A DNA stretch of 64,000 nucleotides, taken from positions 682,001 through 746,000 of the forward strand of contig NZ_JAUHMF010000002.1 in assembly GCF_032334255.1 (NCBI RefSeq). Direction: 5' to 3'. This DNA comes from Thermanaerothrix solaris (GTDB taxonomy: Bacteria > Chloroflexota > Anaerolineae > Anaerolineales > Anaerolineaceae). The translations under genes and the position numbers were made by a program. Below, one piece after another: positions 1 to 8,253 of the stretch; the stretch's first letter is position 1, and every line of letters begins with the position of its first letter. The notes below the pieces were generated by a model, which saw nothing but the letters and a program-made list of their open reading frames with translations, was not told the origin of the DNA and made no database searches.

Positions 1-774
1 GGTTGTATAGCCGTAGAGATCTTTTAGGTAGATCGGGTAGAACTGATCGCTGAGGCGAAAACTGAAATCCTGCAGCCCGTCGAAGACGAGAATCCAGGTC
101 ATCAGGGTGCCGGCGGTAGCCAGGCTGATCATCTGCGCCAGGTTGGACTTGAGTTGGCTGAAGTTAAGGCGTCCCTCCGGCTCTTGGGCTGCGGCGCGGG
201 CGCGGCGGCTCATGCTCACGCGGATGATGGTCGCCACCACGTAAAACCCCGCTGCAACCAACAGCATCCCGCGGAAACTTAATCGGTCCGCCAGAAAGCC
301 CCCCAGGAACGGTCCGAGGATGTTAACAATGCCGAAAACACCATCGAATAACCCATATACCTTGCCGCGGTTATTTTCGCTCGTATGCTCGGCGATGAAG
401 GCGCGGAAGGTGGGGGTGATCAGCGCACTAGAGATGGCCGCTGCAATGATTGCCACCAGAGCCCATTCCCACGAGGGGACAAACGGCAGCCACAGTGAGC
501 CAATCAAACCGATCAGGCTTCCGATGGCGATGGTGCGCAAGTAACCCAGCGAGTCCGAGATCCAACCGCCGAAGACCTGCAAAAGGAGAGGGGCAAACAT
601 GCCGATGGTAAAGAACAGCCCGACCTGCTCCACGCTGGCACCGAGGTTGCGTAAATAGAGCGACAGCATGGGGGATTCCATGCGTGAGGCAATGTTCGCC
701 AGGATCATTGCAAACATAAAGAGAACCAGGGTGGGGGAGAGAGCTTGCAATACGGACCGATCGAATCGTTTCAT
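1..774 (-). CDS. MFS transporter, N-terminal part (truncated by window edge)
   Basis: The first 258 codons of a major facilitator superfamily permease are visible; the C-terminal part lies before base 1. Several hydrophobic segments alternate with short basic loops. A GGW-SDSLG loop follows the second helix, which resembles the family loop 2-3 motif (GxxxDRxG). A central cytoplasmic loop rich in Arg and Ala precedes the second half. MFS proteins of this type export drugs or small metabolites by proton antiport; the substrate cannot be read. The ATG at 774 is preferred over the in-frame ATG at 780 because a GAGG lies six bases upstream of it. The gene is divergent from the PPC-domain gene. Confidence 0.85.
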   Translation of the reverse strand, partial: MKRFDRSVLQALSPTLVLFMFAMILANIASRMESPMLSLYLRNLGASVEQVGLFFTIGMFAPLLLQVFGGWISDSLGYLRTIAIGSLIGLIGSLWLPFVPSWEWALVAIIAAAISSALITPTFRAFIAEHTSENNRGKVYGLFDGVFGIVNILGPFLGGFLADRLSFRGMLLVAAGFYVVATIIRVSMSRRARAAAQEPEGRLNFSQLKSNLAQMISLATAGTLMTWILVFDGLQDFSFRLSDQFYPIYLKDLYGYTT

Positions 775-832
775 GAACATCCTCGCCGGGGGAATTTCAC
801 TCCCTAAAAACTGGTCGTATGGATAGCGTTGG

Positions 833-838
833 TATAAT
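833..838 (+). promoter_or_regulatory. -10 element upstream of the PPC-domain gene
   Basis: A perfect TATAAT lies about 65 bases before the ATG at 905. No convincing -35 was found. It is the likely promoter of the nucleoside hydrolase/ECF transporter run of genes. Confidence 0.45.
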
Positions 839-904
839 TATAGTCACAGTTGGTTTTCCTGGTTTTGCCTTTCTTATTACCCCCGTGGATTGGACATTGC
901 CAGC

Positions 905-1321
905 ATGAATACCGTTCCGCTTCAAGTCGTCGCCTTGCGGTTACGCCCGGGCCAGGATCTCAAACAGTCCCTTGATTCCTGGGCGCATGAAAACGCCATT
1001 CAGGCGGCTGTGGTCTTGACGTGTGTGGGGAGTTTACAGCGCGCCGCACTGCGTCTGGCCAACCAGCCCGGTCCCACGGTGTACGAAGGTAAATTTGAGA
1101 TTGTTTCCCTGACCGGCACCCTTTCCGTTCATGGGTCACATTATCATATTGCAATTTCCGATTCCTTAGGTCAAACCCTGGGCGGTCACCTCATGGAGGG
1201 CAGTCTGGTGTACACCACCGCGGAAATTGCCCTGGGTATCTTACCAGGGGTAAGGTTTGAGCGCCGTTTTGACCCTGAGAGCGGCTATGACGAACTCTTT
1301 GTGGTGAGCGAGGGAGATTGA
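905..1321 (+). CDS. PPC (DUF296) domain protein
   Basis: This is a 138-residue single-domain protein of the PPC/DUF296 family, related to the plant and prokaryote conserved domain found beside AT-hooks in plants. The conserved core is seen as a CVGSLQRA segment, the HGSHYHIAISD strand and the GGHL turn; its clustered histidines are a family trait. Bacterial members stand alone without an AT-hook, form trimers and have no settled function. An upstream in-frame TTG at 890 is possible, but the domain starts after the ATG at 905. The stop lies four bases before the nucleoside hydrolase start, so the two are probably co-transcribed. Confidence 0.8.
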   Translation: MNTVPLQVVALRLRPGQDLKQSLDSWAHENAIQAAVVLTCVGSLQRAALRLANQPGPTVYEGKFEIVSLTGTLSVHGSHYHIAISDSLGQTLGGHLMEGSLVYTTAEIALGILPGVRFERRFDPESGYDELFVVSEGD

Positions 1322-1325
1322 GACA

Positions 1326-2282
1326 ATGGCTGAACCCGTGCGCATTCTGATAGATACCGACCCTGGCATTGATGATGCGCTGGCAATTTTATTGGCGCTG
1401 GCTTCCCCCGAGGTGCAGGTTGAGGGTATCAGTGTGGTGTTTGGTAACTGTGCTGTGGATCAAGGAGTACGCAATGCTCTGGCTGTGCTGGATCTGGTGC
1501 ACGCACCGCAGATCCCGGTGGCGCGCGGCATGGAACGCCCGCTGGTGCAGCCCCTACTTTTAGCCCCAGAAACACACGGCGACACTGGGCTGGGTTATGC
1601 CCGCTTGCCAGAACCAACCCGGCAACCCGACCCGCGCCATGGCATGGATTTAATCATCGAGACGGCGCGCTCTGCACCGGGTGAGATCACGTTGGTGGCC
1701 TTGGGGCCGTTGACCAATCTGGCGATGGCATTGCGGCGGGAGCCACGCCTCGTACACTGGTTACGGCGCGTGATCATCATGGGGGGTGCGATTCGCCACC
1801 AGGGCAATACTACTCCTCTGGCTGAGTTTAACGTCTATTGTGATCCGCACGCGGCTCACATTGTGTATCACTCCGGCCTGCCCATCACCCTGGTGCCACT
1901 GGACGTCACTTATCAGGTGGTGCTCAAACCAGAACATGTGAATTATTTGCTGTCGTTTGAGTCTCCGGTCGCGCAGTTCATTGCGGATGCGACGCGGTTC
2001 TACATGGAATTTCATGACGCCTATCAGCAGATTGAGGGGTGTGTGATTAATGATCCGCTGGCGCTGGCAGTAGCCTTTGCGCCGGATCTGGTCGGTACGG
2101 AGGCTCATTTTGTGGATGTGGACATCAGCGGTGGGGTCAGCATGGGCAAGACCTTTGCTGACTTTTACCGCATGACCGGCAAATCATCCAATATGGAGGT
2201 GGCACTAACTGTTGATCATGCGCGCTTTATCAATCTGTTTGTAGAGCGGATGGCCTACCTTTGTCGGTCCATCCCGGCTTAA
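1326..2282 (+). CDS. inosine/uridine-preferring nucleoside hydrolase
   Basis: The 318-residue enzyme hydrolyses the N-glycosidic bond of ribonucleosides, giving base plus ribose. The calcium-binding signature DTDPGIDDA is at residues 10-18 and the substrate-pocket segment EFNVYCDPHAA is near residues 167-177. Length matches the family. Near residue 242 the sequence reads INDPLALA, where many relatives have HDP, so an active-site histidine may be replaced by asparagine; specificity could differ from the classical enzymes. It heads a run with a complete ECF importer, so salvage of imported nucleosides is the likely role. Confidence 0.92.
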   Translation: MAEPVRILIDTDPGIDDALAILLALASPEVQVEGISVVFGNCAVDQGVRNALAVLDLVHAPQIPVARGMERPLVQPLLLAPETHGDTGLGYARLPEPTRQPDPRHGMDLIIETARSAPGEITLVALGPLTNLAMALRREPRLVHWLRRVIIMGGAIRHQGNTTPLAEFNVYCDPHAAHIVYHSGLPITLVPLDVTYQVVLKPEHVNYLLSFESPVAQFIADATRFYMEFHDAYQQIEGCVINDPLALAVAFAPDLVGTEAHFVDVDISGGVSMGKTFADFYRMTGKSSNMEVALTVDHARFINLFVERMAYLCRSIPA

Positions 2283-2314
2283 TCCTGGTCTTACCATCCC
2301 CCAAGGAGGACACG

Positions 2315-2920
2315 ATGAAACTGATTGATTCGATCAAGAAGGATTTCAATACCATGACCCTGGTTCTTATCCCGGTCGCGATCGCCATCAATGTGGTCAT
2401 TGGGCAAATTGTGGTCCTGCTCCGACTACCGGTTTATCTGGATTCCATTGGCACAGTGCTGGTCGGGGCGATTTGCGGGCCGTGGGCTGGTGCACTGACA
2501 GGGACGCTTTCCAACATCATCTGGGGCTTGCTTATTGATCCCAATGCGTTCCCCTGGTTCCCGGTAGCCCTGTTCATCGGATTTGTTTCAGGTTGGTGTG
2601 CCCATTTTGGACTTTTCCGCACCTGGTGGGGCGTGGTGATCACGGGCTTTCTGGTTGCGATCACGGCTGCGATCGTCTCAACGCCTATCGCGGTATATCT
2701 TTATGGTGGGATCACAGCCAGCGGCTCCTCGTTTATTACCGCGTTCTTACTCCAGACCGGGCGCGATTTAGTCAGCGCGGTGTTAAGCACCAACTTCCTG
2801 GTGGAACCGGTGGATAAGATTGCGACGGCGCTGCTCGCCTATGCCATCATCCGTGGCCTGTCTCGCCGTTACCTGATGCGCTTTCCGCGGGCTGAGAACG
2901 TCATGCCCAAACAAGCCTAA
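2315..2920 (+). CDS. ECF transporter S component (putative nucleoside-type substrate binder)
   Basis: A 201-residue integral membrane protein with about six hydrophobic segments and the SIGTVLVGAICGPWAGALTG region typical of ECF S components, which bind the substrate inside the membrane and dock on EcfT. The ATG at 2315 is chosen because AAGGAGG lies just upstream; a longer reading frame from 2261 would overlap the hydrolase. The genes that follow encode EcfT and two ATPases, giving a dedicated (group I) ECF transporter. The substrate is inferred from the adjacent nucleoside hydrolase to be a nucleoside or its base, not shown by the sequence. Confidence 0.85.
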   Translation: MKLIDSIKKDFNTMTLVLIPVAIAINVVIGQIVVLLRLPVYLDSIGTVLVGAICGPWAGALTGTLSNIIWGLLIDPNAFPWFPVALFIGFVSGWCAHFGLFRTWWGVVITGFLVAITAAIVSTPIAVYLYGGITASGSSFITAFLLQTGRDLVSAVLSTNFLVEPVDKIATALLAYAIIRGLSRRYLMRFPRAENVMPKQA

Positions 2921-2980
2921 GCGAAGCCCTAGTGTTTACCTTGGGCTTCATCATTTACGTTTTCAAGGCCTGGCTGAAGC

Positions 2981-3760
2981 ATGGTTGAGCGCCTCTCGTT
3001 TTATTTGGAACGGAATAGCCCGCTCCATCGTTTGAATCCAACCACCAAACTGGTGGTGGCATTCACGCTGATTCTGGTGGCCTTTCTAGGGCGCGGGCTA
3101 TTCCTCCCCAGTTTAATCTTCGTGCTTATCTTATTGCCGTTGTCCTTTTTAGGGCAGGTGGGGCGGGAGTTTCTGCGCACGACGCTGAATCTGCTCTTGC
3201 CACTGTTTGCGTTCCTCTTTGTCATGCAAAGCCTGTTTTACCCCGGAGGCAAAACAGTGCTCTTTGGCTTCTGGATCTTTGCCGTCAAATTAGAGGGGGT
3301 ACGCTTTGCCTTTCTCACCGCGACACGGGTTTTGGTGATGGTCTCTTCGTTCCTCTTGCTCCTTCTCACCACCCATCCCGGAGTGCTGCTACTAGATCTT
3401 ACCCAGCGCGGGTTACCGGCTTCGGTAGCCTATATCCTGGCCTCGACTCTGCAGATCATCCCGCAAATGCAGGCCAAGGCCGCGACCATACTTGATGCCC
3501 AGCGCTCGCGTGGGCTGGATACCAGCGGTAGTTTGGGGCGGCGTATTCGAGCGCTTTTACCCCTTGTGGGACCGCTGGTCTTCGGTTCCCTGGTGGATGT
3601 CGAGGAACGTGCCATTGCGATTGAGGCACGGGGTTTCCGTTCCTCGCGTCCTAAGACCAGTTTGGTCGAGATCGAAGACCGCCCGTTGGAGCGGGCGTTG
3701 CGCTGGTTATGCCTGGTCGCGCTTATCCTGGCAGTTGGGAGTCAGTGGCTATGGCCGTAA
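2981..3760 (+). CDS. ecfT: ECF transporter T component (EcfT/CbiQ family)
   Basis: The 259-residue transmembrane coupling protein begins with FYLERNSPLHRLNPTTKL, the usual EcfT N-terminus. It has hydrophobic helices up to about residue 160, then coupling helices with the Ala-Arg signatures DAQRSRGLD and AIEARGFRSS that contact the two ATPases. Length is normal. Its last codons overlap the start of the first ATPase by ten bases, which indicates translational coupling. Confidence 0.93.
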   Translation: MVERLSFYLERNSPLHRLNPTTKLVVAFTLILVAFLGRGLFLPSLIFVLILLPLSFLGQVGREFLRTTLNLLLPLFAFLFVMQSLFYPGGKTVLFGFWIFAVKLEGVRFAFLTATRVLVMVSSFLLLLLTTHPGVLLLDLTQRGLPASVAYILASTLQIIPQMQAKAATILDAQRSRGLDTSGSLGRRIRALLPLVGPLVFGSLVDVEERAIAIEARGFRSSRPKTSLVEIEDRPLERALRWLCLVALILAVGSQWLWP

Positions 3761-4620
3761 TTGAAATCCATCACCTGACCTATACCTACCCGGCCAGTGA
3801 TCATCCTGCCTTGCGCGGGGTCAGCCTGGACGTCGAAGCCGGGGAGTTCGTAGCACTCATAGGGCCGAATGGGGCGGGTAAATCCACCCTCTGTTACACC
3901 CTGGCCGGATTTGTGCCTCACTTTTTTAAGGGCGATTTACAAGGTGAGGTTCGGGTGACCGGACAGGATATCCGTCAGGTACGATTGGAAGATTGGGTGC
4001 TCAAGGTAGGATTGGTGTTCCAGAATCCGTTCAACCAGATTTCGGGGGCAAAATTTACGGTTTATGAGGAAATTGCTTTTGGCTTGGAAAACATCGGCGT
4101 GCCTCGCGAAGAAATGCGGCGGCGGGTGGAGGAAGTGATGGCACTGACTGGCATCACCGATTTAGCCAATCGTTCGCCCTATGCCCTTTCGGGCGGGCAA
4201 CAACAACGGGTGGCCTTGGCTTCGATCCTGGTGATGCAGCCGGAGGTGCTGGTCCTAGACGAACCCACCTCTCAACTGGATCCCATCGGTTCCCGCGAGG
4301 TTTTTCAGGTCATTCGTCGCTTAGCACACCAGGGTGTGACCATCGTGATGGCGGAACACAAGGTGGAATGGATTGCGGAGTATGCCGATCGGGTCATCGC
4401 GCTTGCTGACGGCGAGGTGATCGCCAGTGGCAAACCGACGGAGGTACTTACCGATCCGCGTTTACCGGAATATGGGATAGGGATCTCACGTTATACCGCT
4501 GTCGCTCGCCGCGCCGCCGAGGAAGGGCTCTGGCCGCCGCAACGACGCCTGCCGGTAACGCTGGAAGAAGCCGCAGTCGGTTTTAGCGCTTTGGAGGAAG
4601 CCCATGCGCATCAGCGTTGA
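3751..4620 (+). CDS. ecfA1: ECF transporter ATPase 1
   Basis: A 289-residue ABC ATPase with Walker A GPNGAGKST (38-46), a Q-loop FQNP (90-93), the intact signature ALSGGQQQR (145-153), Walker B VLVLDEPT (Asp170, Glu171) and a H-loop (MAEHK). The ATG at 3751 overlaps the ecfT stop; the upstream in-frame ATG at 3709 lies deep inside ecfT and is not favoured. It pairs with the next ATPase to energise the ECF importer. Confidence 0.93.
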   Translation: MAVIEIHHLTYTYPASDHPALRGVSLDVEAGEFVALIGPNGAGKSTLCYTLAGFVPHFFKGDLQGEVRVTGQDIRQVRLEDWVLKVGLVFQNPFNQISGAKFTVYEEIAFGLENIGVPREEMRRRVEEVMALTGITDLANRSPYALSGGQQQRVALASILVMQPEVLVLDEPTSQLDPIGSREVFQVIRRLAHQGVTIVMAEHKVEWIAEYADRVIALADGEVIASGKPTEVLTDPRLPEYGIGISRYTAVARRAAEEGLWPPQRRLPVTLEEAAVGFSALEEAHAHQR

Positions 4621-5443
4621 GGATCTGCATTTCACCTATCCCAGCGGGGTCGAAGCGCTGCGCGGGGTCTCTTTGACCATTGAACCCGGCGAACGGGTGG
4701 CGATCGTGGGGCAGAATGGTGCTGGTAAGACGACTCTGGTCAAGCATCTCAACGGCTTGCTACGTCCTACTCAGGGGCGCGTGCTGATCGGAGATTGGGA
4801 TACTTCTCAGGTGGAGGTACATCGTTTAGCCCAACGAGTGGGTTATGTCTTTCAAAATCCGGACGATCAACTCTTTTGCCGCACCGTAGCCGAGGAGGTG
4901 GCGTTTGGCCCACGTAACTTGGGGTATCCCTTGGAGCGGGTCAAGCAGTTGGTGGAGGATGCATTGCGCTTGGCTGAATTAACCGACAAGGCCGAGGTGA
5001 ATCCCTATGATCTTTCACCTTCCTGGCGTAAGATGGTTGCTTTGGCTTCGGTGATCGCGATGGATACCCCGATTGTCATCTTTGATGAGCCGACCACTGG
5101 GCAGGATGCGCGAACCATCCACCGGATAGAACATATTCTTGAGGCCCTTGTCCAGCGCCAGAAGACGATTATCACTATCACCCATGATATTGATTTCTGT
5201 GCCGAGAACTTTGAGCGAGTGGTGGTGATGGGGCAAGGGCGGGTGCTGGCCGATGGGCCCAAAGAAATCGTGCTGGGAAAAGTGGATGTCCTGGCGCAAA
5301 CCTATGTCGAGCCACCCCAGTTGACCCGCTTGGGGATGCGGTTGGGGTTTGAGCAAACGGTTTGTACCCCTGCTCAATTCCTGGACGCCTTACGCCACCG
5401 TTTAGATCATCTCCGGAGATCGCCTACAGAGCGTGAAGGCTAA
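4604..5443 (+). CDS. ecfA2: ECF transporter ATPase 2 with altered ABC signature
   Basis: A 279-residue ABC ATPase overlapping ecfA1 by 17 bases. Walker A GQNGAGKTT (36-44), FQNPDDQ (83-89), Walker B IVIFDEPT (157-164) and the H-loop ITHD are intact. The signature that should read LSGGQ is LSPSW (137-141), so this subunit probably cannot contribute a normal signature to the composite ATP site. Heterodimeric ABC ATPases often have one degenerate site. The stop overlaps the converging HAD gene by four bases. Confidence 0.92.
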   Translation: MRISVEDLHFTYPSGVEALRGVSLTIEPGERVAIVGQNGAGKTTLVKHLNGLLRPTQGRVLIGDWDTSQVEVHRLAQRVGYVFQNPDDQLFCRTVAEEVAFGPRNLGYPLERVKQLVEDALRLAELTDKAEVNPYDLSPSWRKMVALASVIAMDTPIVIFDEPTTGQDARTIHRIEHILEALVQRQKTIITITHDIDFCAENFERVVVMGQGRVLADGPKEIVLGKVDVLAQTYVEPPQLTRLGMRLGFEQTVCTPAQFLDALRHRLDHLRRSPTEREG

Positions 5444-6255
5444 GCGTTTAGCCATCCCTTAGCATGTAGCAGGTCAAAGATAGGTGCAAGCAGACCCTGG
5501 GGTTGACGATCTATAAGGTGGTGCGCATGAGCCCGGGCCAGGGGCGAAGCATTAAGAGGCGCAATAGCCAGGTCGGCACAGGCAAACATGGGGACGTCAT
5601 TGTCACCATCGCCGACAGCCACAATTTTGACCTGTTTCAGGCCCAGGCGGGGTAACAGAGCCCGTAACCCAAAACCCTTATTGACGCCCTGGCGGGTGAC
5701 CTCGTAGATGACATCCAGACTATAACTACCTTCAACCGGCAGATCACGGGTGGCTTTGGCAAATGCGGCTAATACCTCGGGCTGATCGGAGAGGCACATC
5801 AGTTTACCGAAGCCCGGCCCTTTTGGCGCTTCGCTCAGCGGGCGAGGAAGGAAACCAAAACGCTCGGCGGCCTGCAAGCCAAACGGCGTAATCTCTTCCA
5901 GATACGCCCCATCCAGTCCTTGCCACAGGAAAGCAGCCCCCGGGAATTGAGGCACCAGCGCGTGTAAATAGGCCTCAGCCTCGGGAGGGATGGGGAAATA
6001 GTCTTCCAGGACTTCGCCGGGGCGGTAGATGGCAGCCCCGTTTTGCAATACCAGGGGGAAGGGCAGGGGTTCATCCCGGTAGAGACCGGCGCGTTCTAAC
6101 ACCCGCCGTGCGCTTTCCAGCGAGCGACCGGTCGCAAACACCAAGGTGACAGGTAAAGGCCGGCGAAGCAAGTCAGCATCCTTGGGGTGTACCTCGCGCT
6201 CTTCAATTAGAAGCGTGCCGTCCAGGTCAATGCTCAACACTAGGGGGGTTGACAT
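5440..6255 (-). CDS. HAD-superfamily IIB (Cof-type) sugar-phosphate phosphatase
   Basis: A 271-residue HAD hydrolase. Motif I is SIDLDGTL (residues 9-16, nucleophile Asp11, acid Asp13). The conserved FATGR segment follows, a C2B cap fills the middle, and motif III/IV reads KGFGLRAL then VAVGDGDNDVPMF. This arrangement matches Cof/YedP and mannosyl-3-phosphoglycerate phosphatase-like enzymes, which dephosphorylate sugar phosphates or related metabolites. The exact substrate cannot be read. It converges on the ECF operon and lies close downstream of the DUF364 gene. Confidence 0.88.
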   Translation of the reverse strand: MSTPLVLSIDLDGTLLIEEREVHPKDADLLRRPLPVTLVFATGRSLESARRVLERAGLYRDEPLPFPLVLQNGAAIYRPGEVLEDYFPIPPEAEAYLHALVPQFPGAAFLWQGLDGAYLEEITPFGLQAAERFGFLPRPLSEAPKGPGFGKLMCLSDQPEVLAAFAKATRDLPVEGSYSLDVIYEVTRQGVNKGFGLRALLPRLGLKQVKIVAVGDGDNDVPMFACADLAIAPLNASPLARAHAHHLIDRQPQGLLAPIFDLLHAKGWLNA

Positions 6256-6270
6256 AAAGAAAATCCTTGG

Positions 6271-7062
6271 CTAGGGAGGTGTCGTCCCCGATTTTACCCC
6301 AGAACCATGGGGGTCAGAATTCACGTTTTCGCTGGATAGGGTGAGCAAGCGTACCCCCTGCACCTGAGGGAAGGCGGCCCCTTGCTGAATGGTGAGCAAG
6401 GCAGCGGCTTCATCCTCGACGCGGGCGCCGGAAAGCATGGCGAAGCCGAATTCAAACAGGCGTGGGGTCAAAGGGGTACTTGGACCAAGCAGCATCATCC
6501 AGGCCTGGGGAGGGCATAATGCCAGCAAGTCTTCCAGGGTGTGGTTAATCAGGGTAGTGGCGGTGATGGCGATCACCTCGGCGTGAGGTAAGACCTCGGG
6601 GGCTGCGCTGGCCGGCAAATCACCGGGGGCAGGATGGCGTTCCAGCACCCACAGGTTGCGGGCTAAAGGGCGCAGGTCATTGACAAATGGAAAGTGCCCG
6701 ATGATGGCTACATTACGCCCGGCGCCGCGGTGCTTGAGCACCTCGGCAGCGTTGAGCTCTTGAAACGGCAGTCCCTCCAGGGATAAGAGGGAATTATAGG
6801 CGGCCAGGCCGATGCTGGCCTCGAGGGGATTTGCAGAGGTCAACCAGGTGGCTAGTTCCTGGGCGCTCTTGGTGTGCAGCCGCCCGACATCGCGCACGCG
6901 ATAACTGCCGTGCGGGGCCTCGGTTGCGGTCATCGTGGCGGCTAAGCCGCAACGCCGTGAACAGACCATGGTCCAGTGCACACCGACATATACCCCGCGC
7001 ACCGGGATGGGTGAAGCGGGCAAATCGGCCAGCAAGGCATTGATGATGCGGGAAGTAGTCAT
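6271..7062 (-). CDS. DUF364 (putative heavy-metal chelation) protein
   Basis: The 263-residue protein matches the DUF364 type: an N-terminal enolase-like part with HWTMVCSRRCGLAATM, then a Rossmann-like half with VAIIGHFPFVNDLR and late segments on metal/cofactor binding, ending in an MMLLGPSTPLTP motif. Known members are suspected to act on metal or chelated ligands, but function is unproven. The ATG at 7062 is chosen because homologous sequence begins there; a longer frame to 7245 gives low-quality sequence. A TATAAT (minus strand) at 7098-7103 lies just upstream. Confidence 0.8.
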   Translation of the reverse strand: MTTSRIINALLADLPASPIPVRGVYVGVHWTMVCSRRCGLAATMTATEAPHGSYRVRDVGRLHTKSAQELATWLTSANPLEASIGLAAYNSLLSLEGLPFQELNAAEVLKHRGAGRNVAIIGHFPFVNDLRPLARNLWVLERHPAPGDLPASAAPEVLPHAEVIAITATTLINHTLEDLLALCPPQAWMMLLGPSTPLTPRLFEFGFAMLSGARVEDEAAALLTIQQGAAFPQVQGVRLLTLSSENVNSDPHGSGVKSGTTPP

Positions 7063-7255
7063 ACGACGTTCCTGGGGTTGAAATAATTCCGTGCCGATTA
7101 TAGCCCAAGAAAGGATGACCAGGTTAGGAAAAGGCTCGCGATGCTGGTGGATTTTAGAGAAATTACAATTCGCAGGAGGAGGAAAACATAGACCGCCATC
7201 CCTGGACTTGGGGTGTGTGGGGGGATGACGTGGATGTCCTGGCAAAACATAAGGT

Positions 7256-7284
7256 TTGTGCCGAGAAACAATTTGGGGTAAAAT
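7256..7284 (+). promoter_or_regulatory. promoter of the LCP gene, giving a nearly leaderless mRNA
   Basis: TTGTGC (7256-7261) and TAAAAT (7279-7284) are separated by exactly 17 bases. Transcription would begin near 7291, only about five bases before the ATG at 7296. This fixes the start codon and suggests translation without a Shine-Dalgarno leader. Confidence 0.6.
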
Positions 7285-7295
7285 TGCACACCGCT

Positions 7296-8243
7296 ATGAT
7301 AGAAAATTGGCACGACCCTGACTTAACTCAACCGGTTCCGGGGCGCGAGCCGGCGAGTGAAAAAACACGGCCGCGTCTGACCGAACCCATGGCACGTTTT
7401 CAGCCGGTGCCGCTAAAAAAGCGCCGCCAACGCGGGTTGGGGTGTCTGGCTTTGCTTCTGATCCCGGTGGTGGCTTTTTTTGCGGCCTATTTCCTGACCC
7501 CGTTCCAGACGCGCATCCTGTTGATGGGCATTGATCGCGCTCCGGAAGGAAGCATGGTCGCCCGCACCGATACGATTATCCTGGTTGGAATTGAACCGTT
7601 GCAACCACGCGTGCGCCTGCTTTCCATACCGCGCGATTTGTGGGTCACGATCCCCGGTGAGGGCGAGAATCGCATCAATACGGCGCATTTCTTTGCCGAG
7701 GCCAAAGTGCCCGGCAGTGGCCCTCGGGCATTACAGGAAACGCTGCGTTACAACTTTGGCCTCAACGTTCCTTTTTATGCCCGAGTGCGTTTTGAGGGCT
7801 TTGTGGCGCTGGTGGATGCGATGGGCGGGATCACGCTAGACCTTCCGGAACCCATGGCAGGCTTGGATGCCGGGCAGCACCACTTGAATGGTGAACAGGC
7901 GTTGGCCTTTGTGCGCAATCGCACCGGCAGTGATGATTTCTTCCGCATGGCACATGGACAGTTGTTGCTCAAAGCCGCTTTTCGCCAAATGCTCAAACCG
8001 TCCTCCTGGCCACGCATCCCGGCGGTGTTATTGGCAGCAACCCAGGTGGTGGATACGAACGTCCCGACCTGGTTATGGCCGCGGCTGGCGCTGGCCCTAT
8101 TACGCGCTGGTCCGGACGGCATCGAAACCCATGTGTTGGGGCGAGAAATGGTGACACCCTTTACCACTAGCGGTGGTGCCAACGTGCTCTTGCCCAATTG
8201 GGAGGTGATTCGTCCCATGGTGCAGGACATGTTTGGTTCGTAA
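7296..8243 (+). CDS. LytR-CpsA-Psr (LCP) family protein
   Basis: A 315-residue protein with a cytoplasmic N-terminus of about 50 residues, one membrane anchor (LLLIPVVAFFAAYFL, about 56-70) and an extracellular LCP domain. Family landmarks are visible: LLMGID, RTDTIILVGI, LSIPRDLWVTIP, RINTAHFF, VDAMGGITLDLP and ALAFVRNRTGSDDFFRM with its catalytic Arg/Asp residues. LCP enzymes attach polymers such as teichoic acids or capsule to peptidoglycan, so the gene supports a monoderm-type wall. The start at 7296 is chosen from the promoter spacing; a longer frame to 7215 crosses the promoter. Confidence 0.9.
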   Translation: MIENWHDPDLTQPVPGREPASEKTRPRLTEPMARFQPVPLKKRRQRGLGCLALLLIPVVAFFAAYFLTPFQTRILLMGIDRAPEGSMVARTDTIILVGIEPLQPRVRLLSIPRDLWVTIPGEGENRINTAHFFAEAKVPGSGPRALQETLRYNFGLNVPFYARVRFEGFVALVDAMGGITLDLPEPMAGLDAGQHHLNGEQALAFVRNRTGSDDFFRMAHGQLLLKAAFRQMLKPSSWPRIPAVLLAATQVVDTNVPTWLWPRLALALLRAGPDGIETHVLGREMVTPFTTSGGANVLLPNWEVIRPMVQDMFGS

Positions 8244-8253
8244 GGGGATCCCC

